In this document: in pieces, positions 6,863 through 16,017 of the stretch
Layout: each line of letters starts with the position of its first letter
How positions within the stretch are numbered: the stretch's first letter is position 1
Assembly: GCA_017540825.1 (NCBI GenBank)
Contig: JAFYAH010000047.1
Coordinates: forward strand, 1 to 62,816
Source: Candidatus Methanomethylophilaceae archaeon
GTDB taxonomy: Archaea; Thermoplasmatota; Thermoplasmata; Methanomassiliicoccales; Methanomethylophilaceae
Length of the DNA: 62,816 nt
Direction of reading: 5' to 3'
The notes under the pieces: generated by a model
The model's input: only the letters and a program-made list of their open reading frames with translations
What the model was told of the DNA's origin: nothing
Databases searched by the model: none
Program-made: the position numbers and the translations under genes

Positions 6863-8275
6863 ATGGGAGCCTCGGCTGAGAAGGACCTCGGGACCATGCT
6901 CGGAGACCCGAGGAAGGCGGTGCTGACTATGTCGGTGCCCCTGATCGTCTCGTACCTCGTGGTGCAGGCGAACAGCTTCGCGGACGCGTCCTGGTGCTCC
7001 GGCCTGGGCGTAGATGCGAGCTCCGCCGTAGCGGCCATCTGCCCCATATACTGGATACTCAACGGGCTCGGGGCCGGGATCGGGGTGGGGACGTCGGCCG
7101 TAGTGTCGAGGCGCCTCGCCTTGGGAAGAAGGGGATCGGCCGATGGCGCCGCCGCCAGCGCGCTAGCGATATCCCTGCTGATGGCCCTGGCATGCATCCC
7201 CGCCATGCTGGTGCTCCTGGACCCGTGCATCTCGTGGCTGGGCGCGGACGATATCCGCGAGGAATGCGCCAGCTACATACTGCCGGTGATCGCCCTCTCC
7301 CCGTTCAACGTCCTCTCGGGGACCTTGGCCGGGACGCTTAGGGGGGAAGGCGCGGCCAGGAAGACCATGCTGATGATGTCGGCGGCCGCGGTGGCGAACA
7401 TGGTCCTCGACCCCCTCCTGATATACGGCCTGGGCATGGGGCTCTTCGGCGCCGGGCTCGCCACGGCAGCGTCGTCCGCCGTTTCGTGCGCCATGTGCGC
7501 GTTCTGGTACCTCCGCGGCAGCCTGGTCATCAGGCCGGGGCTGTCGGGCATCTCCGGACAGGAGGCCGCGACGATACTCCGCGCCGGGGCGCCGCGCGCC
7601 GTGGAGTACTTCCTGGTCTACTTCATGTCCATGGTGCAGAGGGTACTGATAATATCCGGGAGCGGCACCACCGCCGTGGCGTACTACTCCATGACTTGGA
7701 TGTACGTGTCCCTGGCCTGCGTCATATCCCTGGCGATCGGCGCCGCCCTGGTACCGGTGTGCTCGGCCGCGCTGGCCAGGAAGGACGCGGCCAAGGCGGA
7801 CGCCGCCATCCGGTACTCCTGCAGGATCTGCGTCGTCTCCATGGCCGCCATAGCCGTGGCGCTCTTCCTCGTGGCGGAGGCGGCCGTCGTGCCGTTCACC
7901 TACTCAGAGACCATGGCTCCCCTCCGCTCGAAGTTCGCATGGGTCCTCAGGGTCTACTGCACGTTCATCCCGGTCATAGGGCTCATAGACGTGGGATCGT
8001 CCATGCTGCAGGCCATGGGCAGGCCGAACGTCTCCTTGGCGTCCTCGTTCGTCAGGAACCTGATCATCATCGCGCTTCTGGCGGCCACCGCGGGGATGTC
8101 GCCCCATTCGGTGTTCTACAGCCTCGCCGCGTCGGAGCTGATAGGGACCGCGATCATGATAGTGCCCGCCTGGCTGCTGTTCGAGGAGTACAAGAGGGCC
8201 GGGAGGCTGCGGCGCAGGGTCTGGCGACGACGATGTCTGCCGGCGGGCAAACCTTTTTCGAACCGCACAGGCTGA
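6863..8275 (+). CDS. MATE-family multidrug exporter
   Basis: About 470 residues with roughly twelve hydrophobic segments in two homologous halves. The first begins KAVLTMSVPLIVSYLVVQ and includes a VDPLLI-like segment (MVLDPLLIYGLGMGLFGAGLATA), both typical of MATE transporters, which exchange cationic drugs or metabolites for Na+ or H+. The ATG at 6863 lies 25-35 bases after a TATA box (ATTATACAT, 6831-6839), supporting a leaderless start. The SIMPL-domain gene follows after 21 bases. The Arg-rich tail after EEYKRAGRL is unusual. Confidence 0.88.
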   Translation: MGASAEKDLGTMLGDPRKAVLTMSVPLIVSYLVVQANSFADASWCSGLGVDASSAVAAICPIYWILNGLGAGIGVGTSAVVSRRLALGRRGSADGAAASALAISLLMALACIPAMLVLLDPCISWLGADDIREECASYILPVIALSPFNVLSGTLAGTLRGEGAARKTMLMMSAAAVANMVLDPLLIYGLGMGLFGAGLATAASSAVSCAMCAFWYLRGSLVIRPGLSGISGQEAATILRAGAPRAVEYFLVYFMSMVQRVLIISGSGTTAVAYYSMTWMYVSLACVISLAIGAALVPVCSAALARKDAAKADAAIRYSCRICVVSMAAIAVALFLVAEAAVVPFTYSETMAPLRSKFAWVLRVYCTFIPVIGLIDVGSSMLQAMGRPNVSLASSFVRNLIIIALLAATAGMSPHSVFYSLAASELIGTAIMIVPAWLLFEEYKRAGRLRRRVWRRRCLPAGKPFSNRTG

Positions 8276-8296
8276 CAGGGCCGAGGACTGAAGCGC

Positions 8297-8980
8297 ATGT
8301 GCAGGACCATCAAGCTGACAGGAGAGGCGACGGTCACCGCCCCGGCGGACATCACCGTGGTGAGGGCGACCATAGAGGGCGTGGAGGAGACGTTCGAGAA
8401 GGCCATGCAGTCCCTGGCCAGATGCACCGGCCAGGTGAAGGACGCGATGGAGGCCGCCGGGATCCCCAGGAAGGACCTGAAGTCGTCCCAGCTTTCGGTG
8501 CAGCAGAACTACAGGGAGGAGAAGATAGGCGAGGACAGGCACGGCAACGACAAGTTCCGGATGGTGCCGGACGGATTCTCCTACGTGCAGAACGTCAGCT
8601 TCGAGTTCCCTAACGACAACGAGAAGCTGTCCAGGGCCATCGGAGGGATAATGGGATGCGACGTCACCCCCAAGATAGCTTTCTCCTTCAAGAGCAGCGA
8701 CCCGGGCTCCATGAGCGACAGGGCCCTGGAGGAAGCGGCGGAGAACGCCCGCAGAGAGGCGGAGATCATCATGAAGGCGGCCGGGACCAGGCTCGGGAGG
8801 CTGGTCAGCGCCGAAAGAGGCGACGGGTTCGAGAGGCGCTTCGCCGAGAACGACGTGGCGTACGCCCCGAGGATGATGAAGGCTGCCGGAACTGTCCGCA
8901 TGGACTTCGACCCGGAGGACGCCAGCTGCACCAGGAGCGTCACGCTGGAATGGGAGATCGACGGACGACCGCGCCTCTGA
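8297..8980 (+). CDS. SIMPL domain (DUF541) protein
   Basis: A 227-residue protein with the SIMPL/DUF541 fold: an N-terminal GEATVTAPADITVVRATIEG strand pair, a KDLKSSQLSVQQNY segment, and a central helix ending RLGRLVSAERG. There is no signal peptide or membrane segment, unlike many bacterial members. Function in archaea is unknown; bacterial relatives have been linked to envelope or oxidative stress. It lies close behind the MATE gene and is probably cotranscribed. Confidence 0.82.
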   Translation: MCRTIKLTGEATVTAPADITVVRATIEGVEETFEKAMQSLARCTGQVKDAMEAAGIPRKDLKSSQLSVQQNYREEKIGEDRHGNDKFRMVPDGFSYVQNVSFEFPNDNEKLSRAIGGIMGCDVTPKIAFSFKSSDPGSMSDRALEEAAENARREAEIIMKAAGTRLGRLVSAERGDGFERRFAENDVAYAPRMMKAAGTVRMDFDPEDASCTRSVTLEWEIDGRPRL

Positions 8981-9023
8981 ACGGCTGCGATACCGTTATA
9001 CCGCCCTTGGCCGTGGACCTGAC

Positions 9024-9692
9024 ATGGAGTACGACCCAGACATCCGCGTCCTGGAGGATCCGGACGTGTATCCGCCCTCGGACGACAGCATCCTCCTCAT
9101 AGAGTCCTTGGACGTGAGGCCGGGCGAGAAGGTGCTGGAGGTAGGATGCGGGTCCGGGGTGGTGTCGCTCCACTGCGCCCGCAACGGCTGCGCGGTGGTC
9201 TCCGGGGACATCAACCCGAAAGCCGTGGATCTGACGAGGGGAGGGTTCGAGGCCAACGGCCTACATGCCACTATAGTGATGACCGACGTGTACAGCGCCA
9301 TAGACGGGATTTTCGACACTATAGTCTTCAATCTTCCGTACCTTCCCGTGGACGAGGATGGACTTCTCGAGAAGGCGTGGTCAGGAGGGCCCGACGGGCT
9401 TGGGCCGCTGCCTAGGCTCCTGGAAGGTGCGCCTGAGCATCTCGTGGACGGCGGAAGAGTGGTCGTGGTTATCTCGTCCCTCATGGACGGCTCCGCCCTC
9501 CGCGAGCTGCTGGAAGGCTATGACGTCAGGACCCTCGGAGAGGAGAGGCTCTTCTTCGAGAAGCTCTCGGTCGTCGAGATAAGAGGCTTCCCGCCCAGAG
9601 CCCGAGGGCATCGCCATATCGAAATAGTGGTCTTCCATCCCGCAAGAAACAGGCGAAAAACCTCGGAGGAGACTTCATGGCACTCGGCTTAG
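9024..9692 (+). CDS. HemK2/Mtq2-like SAM-dependent methyltransferase
   Basis: A class I methyltransferase with the SAM-binding motif VLEVGCGSGVVS near residue 40 and the catalytic-loop variant FNLPYLP near residue 99, corresponding to the NPPY motif of glutamine methyltransferases that modify release factor aRF1. It opens with VYPPSDDSILL, typical of the archaeal HemK2 family. The homologous core ends near residue 190 (KLSVVEIRG); the last 30 basic residues are not family-like and end in TAG, overlapping the next gene by 16 bases. A TATA-like TTATACC lies 25 bases before the ATG. Confidence 0.82.
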   Translation: MEYDPDIRVLEDPDVYPPSDDSILLIESLDVRPGEKVLEVGCGSGVVSLHCARNGCAVVSGDINPKAVDLTRGGFEANGLHATIVMTDVYSAIDGIFDTIVFNLPYLPVDEDGLLEKAWSGGPDGLGPLPRLLEGAPEHLVDGGRVVVVISSLMDGSALRELLEGYDVRTLGEERLFFEKLSVVEIRGFPPRARGHRHIEIVVFHPARNRRKTSEETSWHSA

Positions 9693-10984
9693 GCAAAGCG
9701 ATCCGGAACGCGATAGATTCGATAGCCGGCAAGAAGCATAAGGAGCCTGAAGAACCTCTCGAACCGAAAGACGAGCCCAGTAAGGAGCCCGCGAGCGATG
9801 CCCAGTTCGCCCCTATGACGGACGCCTCCACGTTCTGTGTCGGGAGGACGTACGTTCCCAGCCTCAGCTTCAACAGGATCTGGCGCTTCAACCGCCCTTT
9901 TCTGAAGGAGGAGGACCAGAAGATCTACGATGCCATGAGCGTGGCCATCAAGCAATGCCTGCCGTCCATCAAGTTCGACTGCGGAAGAGCCGCGAAAGAC
10001 GCCCACTACCTGATCAATGTCCTTGCGGCCCTCATGGAGGACGACCCCTCGCTCTTCTACATCGACTCGGAGATAAGCGTGAACAACTACGGGACCTCCG
10101 CGCAGGTCATATTCAAATACAACCGCTTCAAGGATGACAGGGAGAAGTACTACGAGCAGATGAAGTCCGTGGCCAGGCAGATATACAACGCCAGGGTCAG
10201 GTACTGCCATACAGTGTACGAAGCCGAGCTGGCCATCCACGACTACTTCACCAGGAACACGACCTACGACAGCTCGGACTTCGCCTCCGCCCACAGCCCC
10301 GTAGGCCCCCTTCTCACCAACAGGGGAGTCTGCGAGGGGATTTCCGAAGCCTACTGCTTCGTGGCCTGCGCGTGCGGCGTAAAGACGGCGATGGCCTCCG
10401 GGATCCTCAACAAGGACAGGCACCGCTGGAACATAGTGGAGATCGAGGGGCAGCCCTACCATCTGGATGTCACGTCGGACCTCAACGGGATGCATGCCTA
10501 CTTCAACTGCAGCGACGACCGGATTCGCCGCACCCATACCCTCAACCGCAGGTATGGATGCGTCTCCATGGCCCACAACTACTATGTCATGAACGGAGCC
10601 AGCTTCGGGAGCCTGAAAGAAGCGGGGACCTATATCCGTCTGAAGTCGGGAATCGTGCCGGGATCCTTCGAGTTCGCTATAGACGAGGAAACCGACTCGC
10701 AGTCCATAATGGCGGCGGTCCAGGACGGCATTACCAGATCGGCCACCATAACCGTGTCTTCCAACAACGGATGCTTCAAAGTAACTCTGAAGGATATGAG
10801 TCGATGGCCGGAACCCCGGAATGGTCTGACCGAAAGGTCTCCGGACGAAGCCCCGGTGCATTGCATAGGTTCAGCGCCCTGCGATCGAATTCATAAAACT
10901 ATAGCGAAACCCGCGACATCTGAATGGATGCACCATAATTATCACTATAGCCTACATAAATTGATGCTGTCTCGCCTGACGTAG
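9677..10984 (+). CDS. Transglutaminase-like cysteine protease-fold protein (paralogue 1)
   Basis: A cytoplasmic-looking protein with a basic then Pro/Glu-rich N-terminus (residues 15-45) and a transglutaminase-like domain. The catalytic triad is visible: Cys in GVCEGISEAY (about residue 219), His in HRWNIVEIEG (about 250) and Asp in HLDVTSD (about 264). GGAGGAGAC stands a few bases before the ATG. It is strongly similar along its whole length to the protein at 12650-13786, whose stop aligns near base 10797. This copy continues 60 unrelated residues to a TAG overlapping the next gene, so its original stop appears lost. Confidence 0.78.
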   Translation: MALGLGKAIRNAIDSIAGKKHKEPEEPLEPKDEPSKEPASDAQFAPMTDASTFCVGRTYVPSLSFNRIWRFNRPFLKEEDQKIYDAMSVAIKQCLPSIKFDCGRAAKDAHYLINVLAALMEDDPSLFYIDSEISVNNYGTSAQVIFKYNRFKDDREKYYEQMKSVARQIYNARVRYCHTVYEAELAIHDYFTRNTTYDSSDFASAHSPVGPLLTNRGVCEGISEAYCFVACACGVKTAMASGILNKDRHRWNIVEIEGQPYHLDVTSDLNGMHAYFNCSDDRIRRTHTLNRRYGCVSMAHNYYVMNGASFGSLKEAGTYIRLKSGIVPGSFEFAIDEETDSQSIMAAVQDGITRSATITVSSNNGCFKVTLKDMSRWPEPRNGLTERSPDEAPVHCIGSAPCDRIHKTIAKPATSEWMHHNYHYSLHKLMLSRLT

Positions 10985-12470
10985 CAAACCTTCTGGTCCG
11001 GCCGATATGGCTCGTCAGGATACCTGTACACCAGACGACCTTCCTCCATGAGCTCGGATATGTGCCTGCGAAGACTGCTGGAAACGTTGGAATATCCTAA
11101 CGCCTCGGATATCTCCTTGACAGACATGCATCCTCTTTCCTGGAAGAGATGAAGTATGTCGGACCTTAGCTCCTGAGTGCTTCTTCTCCTGGACGCCTTG
11201 CGCTCCAAGCGCCTCCTGTCGACGAACAGAGGGTGTATGGGCATAGTGAGCCTCATGTATGTCCGATCCGAATCGGTCTCGAACACAGGTTCCCCCGAGC
11301 CGTTTCTATCCATCTCCTGAAGGATCTTCGCTATGCCTGTGTTCCTGCTCTCTGCAAGGCGGAGCTCTTTCAAAAACTCGCCCAGCCTCTTATTCCTGCA
11401 ACGGGATGACCTCATGTCGATACGCCCGATCTTCTCATCGGGTATGCTGAGGTCAGGCCCTGGAAAATTCAGCACCTCTATGCAGTCTGGGAGGACCGTC
11501 ACCGTGACCTGTTCGTGCACCTGGTAGCTCTTATGGAAAACAGCGTTGCAGACGGCCTCCTGAAGCGCACGAACAGGATAGCTCCATGCCCTGACGGATT
11601 CTGCCTGCCCTTCAGGTTTTATGACCTTCTCCCGCACAGCCCTTTCCCTGAGCAGAGAAACAGCGCCCCTGATCTGACTGTCCACAGGCCCATCAAACGT
11701 GTATTCCTCCATCTCATTGCCGGCAAGATCGCTTTTGAACACCACATCGACCTGCGCATATGCGAAGAATCTCGACGGCTTATCGCTGAACATCATCAAT
11801 GCTGCGTTCAGCGGCCTCATAGCCTCCTTTGGGCCGCGCAACAGCCTCATGCTAGACAGCAAGTCCTCCTTTGACAAATCGGAATCGGAAAGGCCGCTGT
11901 GGACTTTGGTCAAATATTCTTCGATCAGCTGAATACTCACATCATCGACCGTAGCTGACATGTTCATCAGACTGTCGAAGGAAGGGGTCTCGCGCATTGA
12001 AACGAGCTGCAGTTCCTCCAGTTGGTTAGCACGAACCGTATGATCCATCCGACGTATGTAGTATCCACGCTCCGCTCACCTCCCTTCCTGTCCGAAGAAC
12101 TGAAGGAGACAGGACAAGAGAACGGCCTCATCAAATCGCTCTCTGCCCATATGGCAAGAATCTTCTTGCCCTCTATCTCTTCCACGGAAACTGCCGGAAC
12201 ATACCTTGGCTCGATCGTATTGCAGTATCCGAAAAGCTCATTCTGAGCATACCGCAGTTCGGAATCCGACATCCCCACTACCTCGAAACTTCCATCGATC
12301 TCTTTGATGCCGATCAGTATGTATCCTCCTCCGACATCGGAAATGTCGTTGGCGAAAGCGCATATCGTATGCATGACCTTCTCCGGATTCCAACCTTCTT
12401 TGAATTCGAGCCTTTCGCTCTCTACGATCCTTCCGCGTAGCAGAGCCTCAACGTCGATAGGGATTCCCAT
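10945..12470 (-). pseudogene. AlbA_2/Schlafen-like regulator split by a frameshift
   Basis: Two frames together encode one protein of the same family as the window's first gene. The 5' part (12470 down to about 12060) carries the AlbA_2 domain (RLEFKEGWNPE, GGGYILIGIKE). The 3' part (12048 down to 10945) carries the GHKL-like domain (LQEAVCNAVFHKSY) and winged helices. At about 12050-12070 the 5' frame should pass into GYYIRRMDHTVRANQ but is one base out. The first part instead runs on to a TGA at 11967, and the 3' frame has a TGA just upstream of the join. The 3' part ends TAG-TGA. One missing base restores the whole gene, so it is a fresh pseudogene, a phase-off allele or a sequence error. 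Confidence 0.78.
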
Positions 12471-12483
12471 TTCCACTCCAGCG

Positions 12484-12525
12484 CCTAAGCCTAAGCCTAA
12501 GGCTAAGCCTAAGCCTAAGCCTAAG
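12484..12525. repeat. Hexamer tandem repeat (CCTAAG, seven units)
   Basis: Seven CCTAAG units, the fourth changed to GCTAAG, lie 14 bases upstream of the ATG (12470) of the AlbA_2 pseudogene. Read on that gene's strand they encode a GL dipeptide run in frame from a possible earlier start at 12542. Unit gain or loss would therefore change either the spacing to the start or the length of an N-terminal Gly-Leu tail without shifting frame. Confidence 0.9.
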
Positions 12526-12649
12526 CCTTCATGCTTTACCAAAGAAATAATCGTTTCGACCCCGACCGCCCTTAACCGCTATATCGATATATTCACGGCT
12601 CGTTTCCCACACGTTCGGCTGTAATGCACCCGCATGAGGAGGCGACAGA

Positions 12650-13786
12650 ATGGTATTCAACTTGGGAAAAGCGATAATGGACACGATAAACACGGTCGCC
12701 AACGAGATACAGAAGCAGCAGGCTCAGCGTGAAGCGCCTAAGCCTTCGAACCCTGACAACATGCCTGAGCCTGCGCCTGTCTCGACCCCTTCTGCGCCTG
12801 TTGCTCGGATGGACTCCAAGAACTTCAACACCGGCAGAGCATACACCCCCAGCCTGGACTTCGAGAGGATCTGGCGCTTCAACCGCACGCTGCTGTCCAA
12901 GCAGGACCAGGACCTGTACGACGCCATAAACGAAGCCACCAAGAGGTGCATCCCGTCCGTGAAAATCAGGTGCAGCAGCGCTCCCGACCCGAACCACCTG
13001 ATGCTGGTGACCCTGGCGCTCATAGAGGACGACCCCGCGCTGTTCTATGTGGACTCCGGGATAACCGTGAGGGTCGCCGGCGACATGGCCGAGATACAGT
13101 TCAAGTACAACCGCTTCATGGAAAAGAAGGACGAGTACTACGAGCAGATGAAGTCCGTGGCAAGACAGGTGTACAACTCCAGAGTGAAGAAATGCTCCAC
13201 GGTGTACGAAGCCGAGCTCGCTATCCACGACTACTTCACGAGCAACGTGACGTACGACGGCACCGACGACGTCGCCTCCCACAGCCCTGTCGGCCCCCTT
13301 CTCACCAACAAGGGGGTCTGCGAGGGGATATCCGAGGCCTACTGCTTCATAGCCTGCGCATGCGGCATCAAGACCTCCATGATGTCCGGCATGATGAACA
13401 AGGAGAGGCACCGCTGGAACATAGTGGAGGTCGAGGGGAAGAAATACCATCTCGACGTGACGTCCGACCTCAGCGGGCTGCATGCGTTCTTCAACTGCGA
13501 CGACGCGAAGCTCCGCGAGACGCACTCCTTCGAGAAGAGGAGCGACTGCAGGTCCATGGACATGAACTACTACAGCGTCAACAACGCCAGATTCGCCAAC
13601 ATCGGCGCGGCCACAGGATACATACGCAACAACGCGGCCAGCGCCCCCAGGACGTTCGAGCTCATGCTCGACAGCAAAGCCGACCCCCAGGCCATAGGCA
13701 AGGCGGTGCAGAGCGGGCTCAGGAGGAACGCCAGCATCAACATAACGTCCAGCAGCAACGGGTGCTACAGGATCGTCATAAAGTGA
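12650..13786 (+). CDS. Transglutaminase-like cysteine protease-fold protein (paralogue 2)
   Basis: A 378-residue paralogue of the protein at 9677-10984, with the triad GVCEGISEAY (Cys near 223), HRWNIVEVEG and HLDVTSD. The central YYEQMKSVARQ...HDYFT region is almost identical between the two copies. There is no signal peptide; the N-terminus is basic and then Pro-rich. GAGGAGG lies nine bases before the ATG. This copy ends cleanly at TGA, which makes it the reference for the longer, damaged end of paralogue 1. Function is unknown; such domains act as proteases or crosslinking enzymes. Confidence 0.82.
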   Translation: MVFNLGKAIMDTINTVANEIQKQQAQREAPKPSNPDNMPEPAPVSTPSAPVARMDSKNFNTGRAYTPSLDFERIWRFNRTLLSKQDQDLYDAINEATKRCIPSVKIRCSSAPDPNHLMLVTLALIEDDPALFYVDSGITVRVAGDMAEIQFKYNRFMEKKDEYYEQMKSVARQVYNSRVKKCSTVYEAELAIHDYFTSNVTYDGTDDVASHSPVGPLLTNKGVCEGISEAYCFIACACGIKTSMMSGMMNKERHRWNIVEVEGKKYHLDVTSDLSGLHAFFNCDDAKLRETHSFEKRSDCRSMDMNYYSVNNARFANIGAATGYIRNNAASAPRTFELMLDSKADPQAIGKAVQSGLRRNASINITSSSNGCYRIVIK

Positions 13787-13896
13787 GAATCGATGCGGAG
13801 CCGGGAGGGACGCCCCTCTCGACCCCTGCATCATTTAAAAGCAAGGCCCGGAGTCGCCTCATGCACAGAGCGGAGCTCCGGATTGAAGGCGCGAGG

Positions 13897-15846
13897 TCAA
13901 GCGGCCGCTTCTTCTGCCATCGCAGGGACTCCATGGGAGCCGTTCTTCCCGGAGCTTCCGCGGCCGGCCTCGGCCTTCCTGTCCCCAGGATACTTCCTGT
14001 CGTAGAGCAGCGCGGCAAGCAGGACGACGAAGCACGAGCCCGCGTTGTGGACCAGCGCCCCCGTGGTAGGGTTCAGGATCCCTGCGACCGACGCCAGGAT
14101 GGCGAAGAAGTTGATGGTCATCGATATCGCGATGGCGGTCCTGATCGTCTTCACGGCGGCGTTAGACAGCCACTTCAGGTAGGGGATCTTGGTGATGTCG
14201 TCGGTCATGAGGGCCACGTCGGCGGCTTCGACGGCGATGTCGCTGCCCATCGCCCCCATCGCGACCCCGACGTCGGCGGACTTCAGAGCGGGCGCGTCGT
14301 TCACCCCGTCCCCGACCATGCACACCTTGGACGCAGACTTCATCTCCGATATGCACGAGAGCTTGTCCTCCGGGAGCAGCTCGGCCCTGACCTCGGCCAC
14401 CCCGGCCTTCGACGCGAAGTATTCGGCAGCCTCGCGATGGTCCCCTGTGAGGAGGACGGTCTTTACCCCCATCTTGCTGAGCTCCGAGATGACGTCCCTG
14501 GCTTCGGGACGGATGACGTCCGAGAGCCCCAGGACGCCGATCGTCCTTCCGTCGGACTGGACCACGACGGAGGCCTTCCCTTCGGACCTGAGCCCGGAAA
14601 GCACAGCCTCCACGTCGGCAGGGACCTTGTCCCCGTAGACGAAGGCAGGGTTCCCCACGAGGCACTTCCTGCCGTTCACCACGGCCTCGACTCCCTTTCC
14701 GGCGAACATCCTGAACCCTTCGCAGTCCGGAACCTCCTTTCCGCGCCTCTCGGCTTCGGCTACTATGGCCTTTCCCATCGGGTGCTCGCTCCTGCGCTCC
14801 GCGGATGCCGCCATGGCCAGGAGCTCGTCCTCGGACGCCCCTCCCATGAGGACGATGTCGCTGACCTCGAGGCGCCCGTGGGTTATGGTCCCGGTCTTGT
14901 CAAAGGCTATGGTGTCGACGGCGCCCATGTTCTCCAGGGCGACTCCCGACTTTATGATGACCCCGTGCTTGGTGGCCTGGCCTATCGCGGCCATGATGGC
15001 CGTAGGAGTGGAGAGGATGAGCGCGCAGGGGCAGAACACCACTAGGACGGTGACCGCGCGGACTATCTCCCCGGTCACGAAATAGGCGGCTACGGCGATC
15101 AGCGCGGCCACGGGCACGAGCCAGCTGGCCCACTTGTCGGCTATGCGCTGGGTGTGGGCCTGGTTCTTGTCGGCGTCCTCGACCATGCGGATGAGCTTCT
15201 GCAGGGAGCTGTCCTCCCCTTCCTTCGTGGCCTCTATGTCCACGGACCCGAAGCGGTTGACCGTTCCGCTGAACACCTGGTCGCCGGGAGCCTTGTCGAC
15301 TGGGAGGCTCTCTCCGGTCATGACGGACTGGTCCATGGTCGTCTCTCCGGAAAGGACCTTTCCGTCCACCGGGACCGTCTCTCCGGGAACTATGCGGATC
15401 ACGTCTCCGACGCGGACGTCCGTCACCGGGATCAGGGACTCTTTGCCGTTCTCGATCCTCCTGGCGGTCTCGGGGACCAAGGCGATGAGGTTCTTGAGCC
15501 CTTTCTTGGCCCTCTCCGTGGTCATGTCCTCAAGGATCGCGCCTATCTCCATGATCAATGCGACCTCTCCGGCGGCGAACAGGTCTCCGATGAAGATCGC
15601 CGCGAACATCGCTATCGTGATGAGCAGAGCGGAAGAGATCTTGCTGATCCCCTTGTTGTAGATAATGCGCCAGACGGAGAGGTACAGCAGAGGGATCCCG
15701 CATATGAACACGCAGACCCATGCCAGGAGCTCCCCCTCGGGATACCCTATGCGAGGGAGAACGAACGAAGCTACCAGGAAGATCCCGCCGACTATCGTCA
15801 TCGGCAGGCCTGCCAGGAAATCATTGAAGCGTTTGATCGCCGACAT
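13897..15846 (-). CDS. P1B-type heavy-metal-transporting ATPase (Zn/Cd/Pb-type)
   Basis: A 649-residue P-type ATPase that exports transition metals. Visible elements: actuator TGES (MTGESLPVD), the membrane metal site CPC in VVFCPCALILSTPTA (Cys near 271 and 273), phosphorylation motif DKTGTIT (Asp near 315), the SEHPMGKAI nucleotide-binding HP motif, and the hinge GDGVNDAPAL near 512. CPCALILSTP is closer to the Zn/Cd group than to the copper group (CPCALGLATP). No N-terminal CxxC metal-binding domain is present. It is divergent from a TetR regulator, with palindromes on both sides of its TATA box, so metal-responsive repression is likely. Confidence 0.9.
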   Translation of the reverse strand: MSAIKRFNDFLAGLPMTIVGGIFLVASFVLPRIGYPEGELLAWVCVFICGIPLLYLSVWRIIYNKGISKISSALLITIAMFAAIFIGDLFAAGEVALIMEIGAILEDMTTERAKKGLKNLIALVPETARRIENGKESLIPVTDVRVGDVIRIVPGETVPVDGKVLSGETTMDQSVMTGESLPVDKAPGDQVFSGTVNRFGSVDIEATKEGEDSSLQKLIRMVEDADKNQAHTQRIADKWASWLVPVAALIAVAAYFVTGEIVRAVTVLVVFCPCALILSTPTAIMAAIGQATKHGVIIKSGVALENMGAVDTIAFDKTGTITHGRLEVSDIVLMGGASEDELLAMAASAERRSEHPMGKAIVAEAERRGKEVPDCEGFRMFAGKGVEAVVNGRKCLVGNPAFVYGDKVPADVEAVLSGLRSEGKASVVVQSDGRTIGVLGLSDVIRPEARDVISELSKMGVKTVLLTGDHREAAEYFASKAGVAEVRAELLPEDKLSCISEMKSASKVCMVGDGVNDAPALKSADVGVAMGAMGSDIAVEAADVALMTDDITKIPYLKWLSNAAVKTIRTAIAISMTINFFAILASVAGILNPTTGALVHNAGSCFVVLLAALLYDRKYPGDRKAEAGRGSSGKNGSHGVPAMAEEAAA

Positions 15847-15854
15847 GAATGGTC

Positions 15855-15868
15855 ATTGCTCTAGCAAT
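15855..15868. promoter_or_regulatory. Palindrome downstream of the P1B-ATPase TATA box (operator candidate 1)
   Basis: ATTGCT-CT-AGCAAT is a perfect 6-bp inverted repeat lying between the pump's TATA box (TTTATATT on the minus strand, about 15866-15873) and its ATG at 15846. A protein bound here would block transcription initiation of the pump gene. Confidence 0.5.
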
Positions 15869-15876
15869 ATAAATAA

Positions 15877-15891
15877 TGAACACTTTGTTCA
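15877..15891. promoter_or_regulatory. Palindrome upstream of the P1B-ATPase TATA box (operator candidate 2)
   Basis: TGAACA-CTT-TGTTCA is a perfect inverted repeat with a three-base spacer, just upstream of the pump's TATA box, where the BRE would lie. With its neighbour at 15855-15868 it brackets the core promoter. The divergent TetR protein is the obvious candidate ligand. Confidence 0.55.
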
Positions 15892-16017
15892 GTAACTTAT
15901 ATTGAGTTCTTTTTCAGAGGGCGGAACCTCGACGGATGACGGCCTGACAGGCCCGGTGCCGCATGGATTGGCGTGTAAACAGCCTGAAATCGTAAAACTG
16001 ATAATGTATGCCAGTCA

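Noticed and set aside
13828-13900. A TATA-like TTTAAA and an ATG at 13860 suggesting a small plus-strand gene.
   Set aside because: The frame runs antisense into the P1B-ATPase and is Arg/Ser-rich without features.
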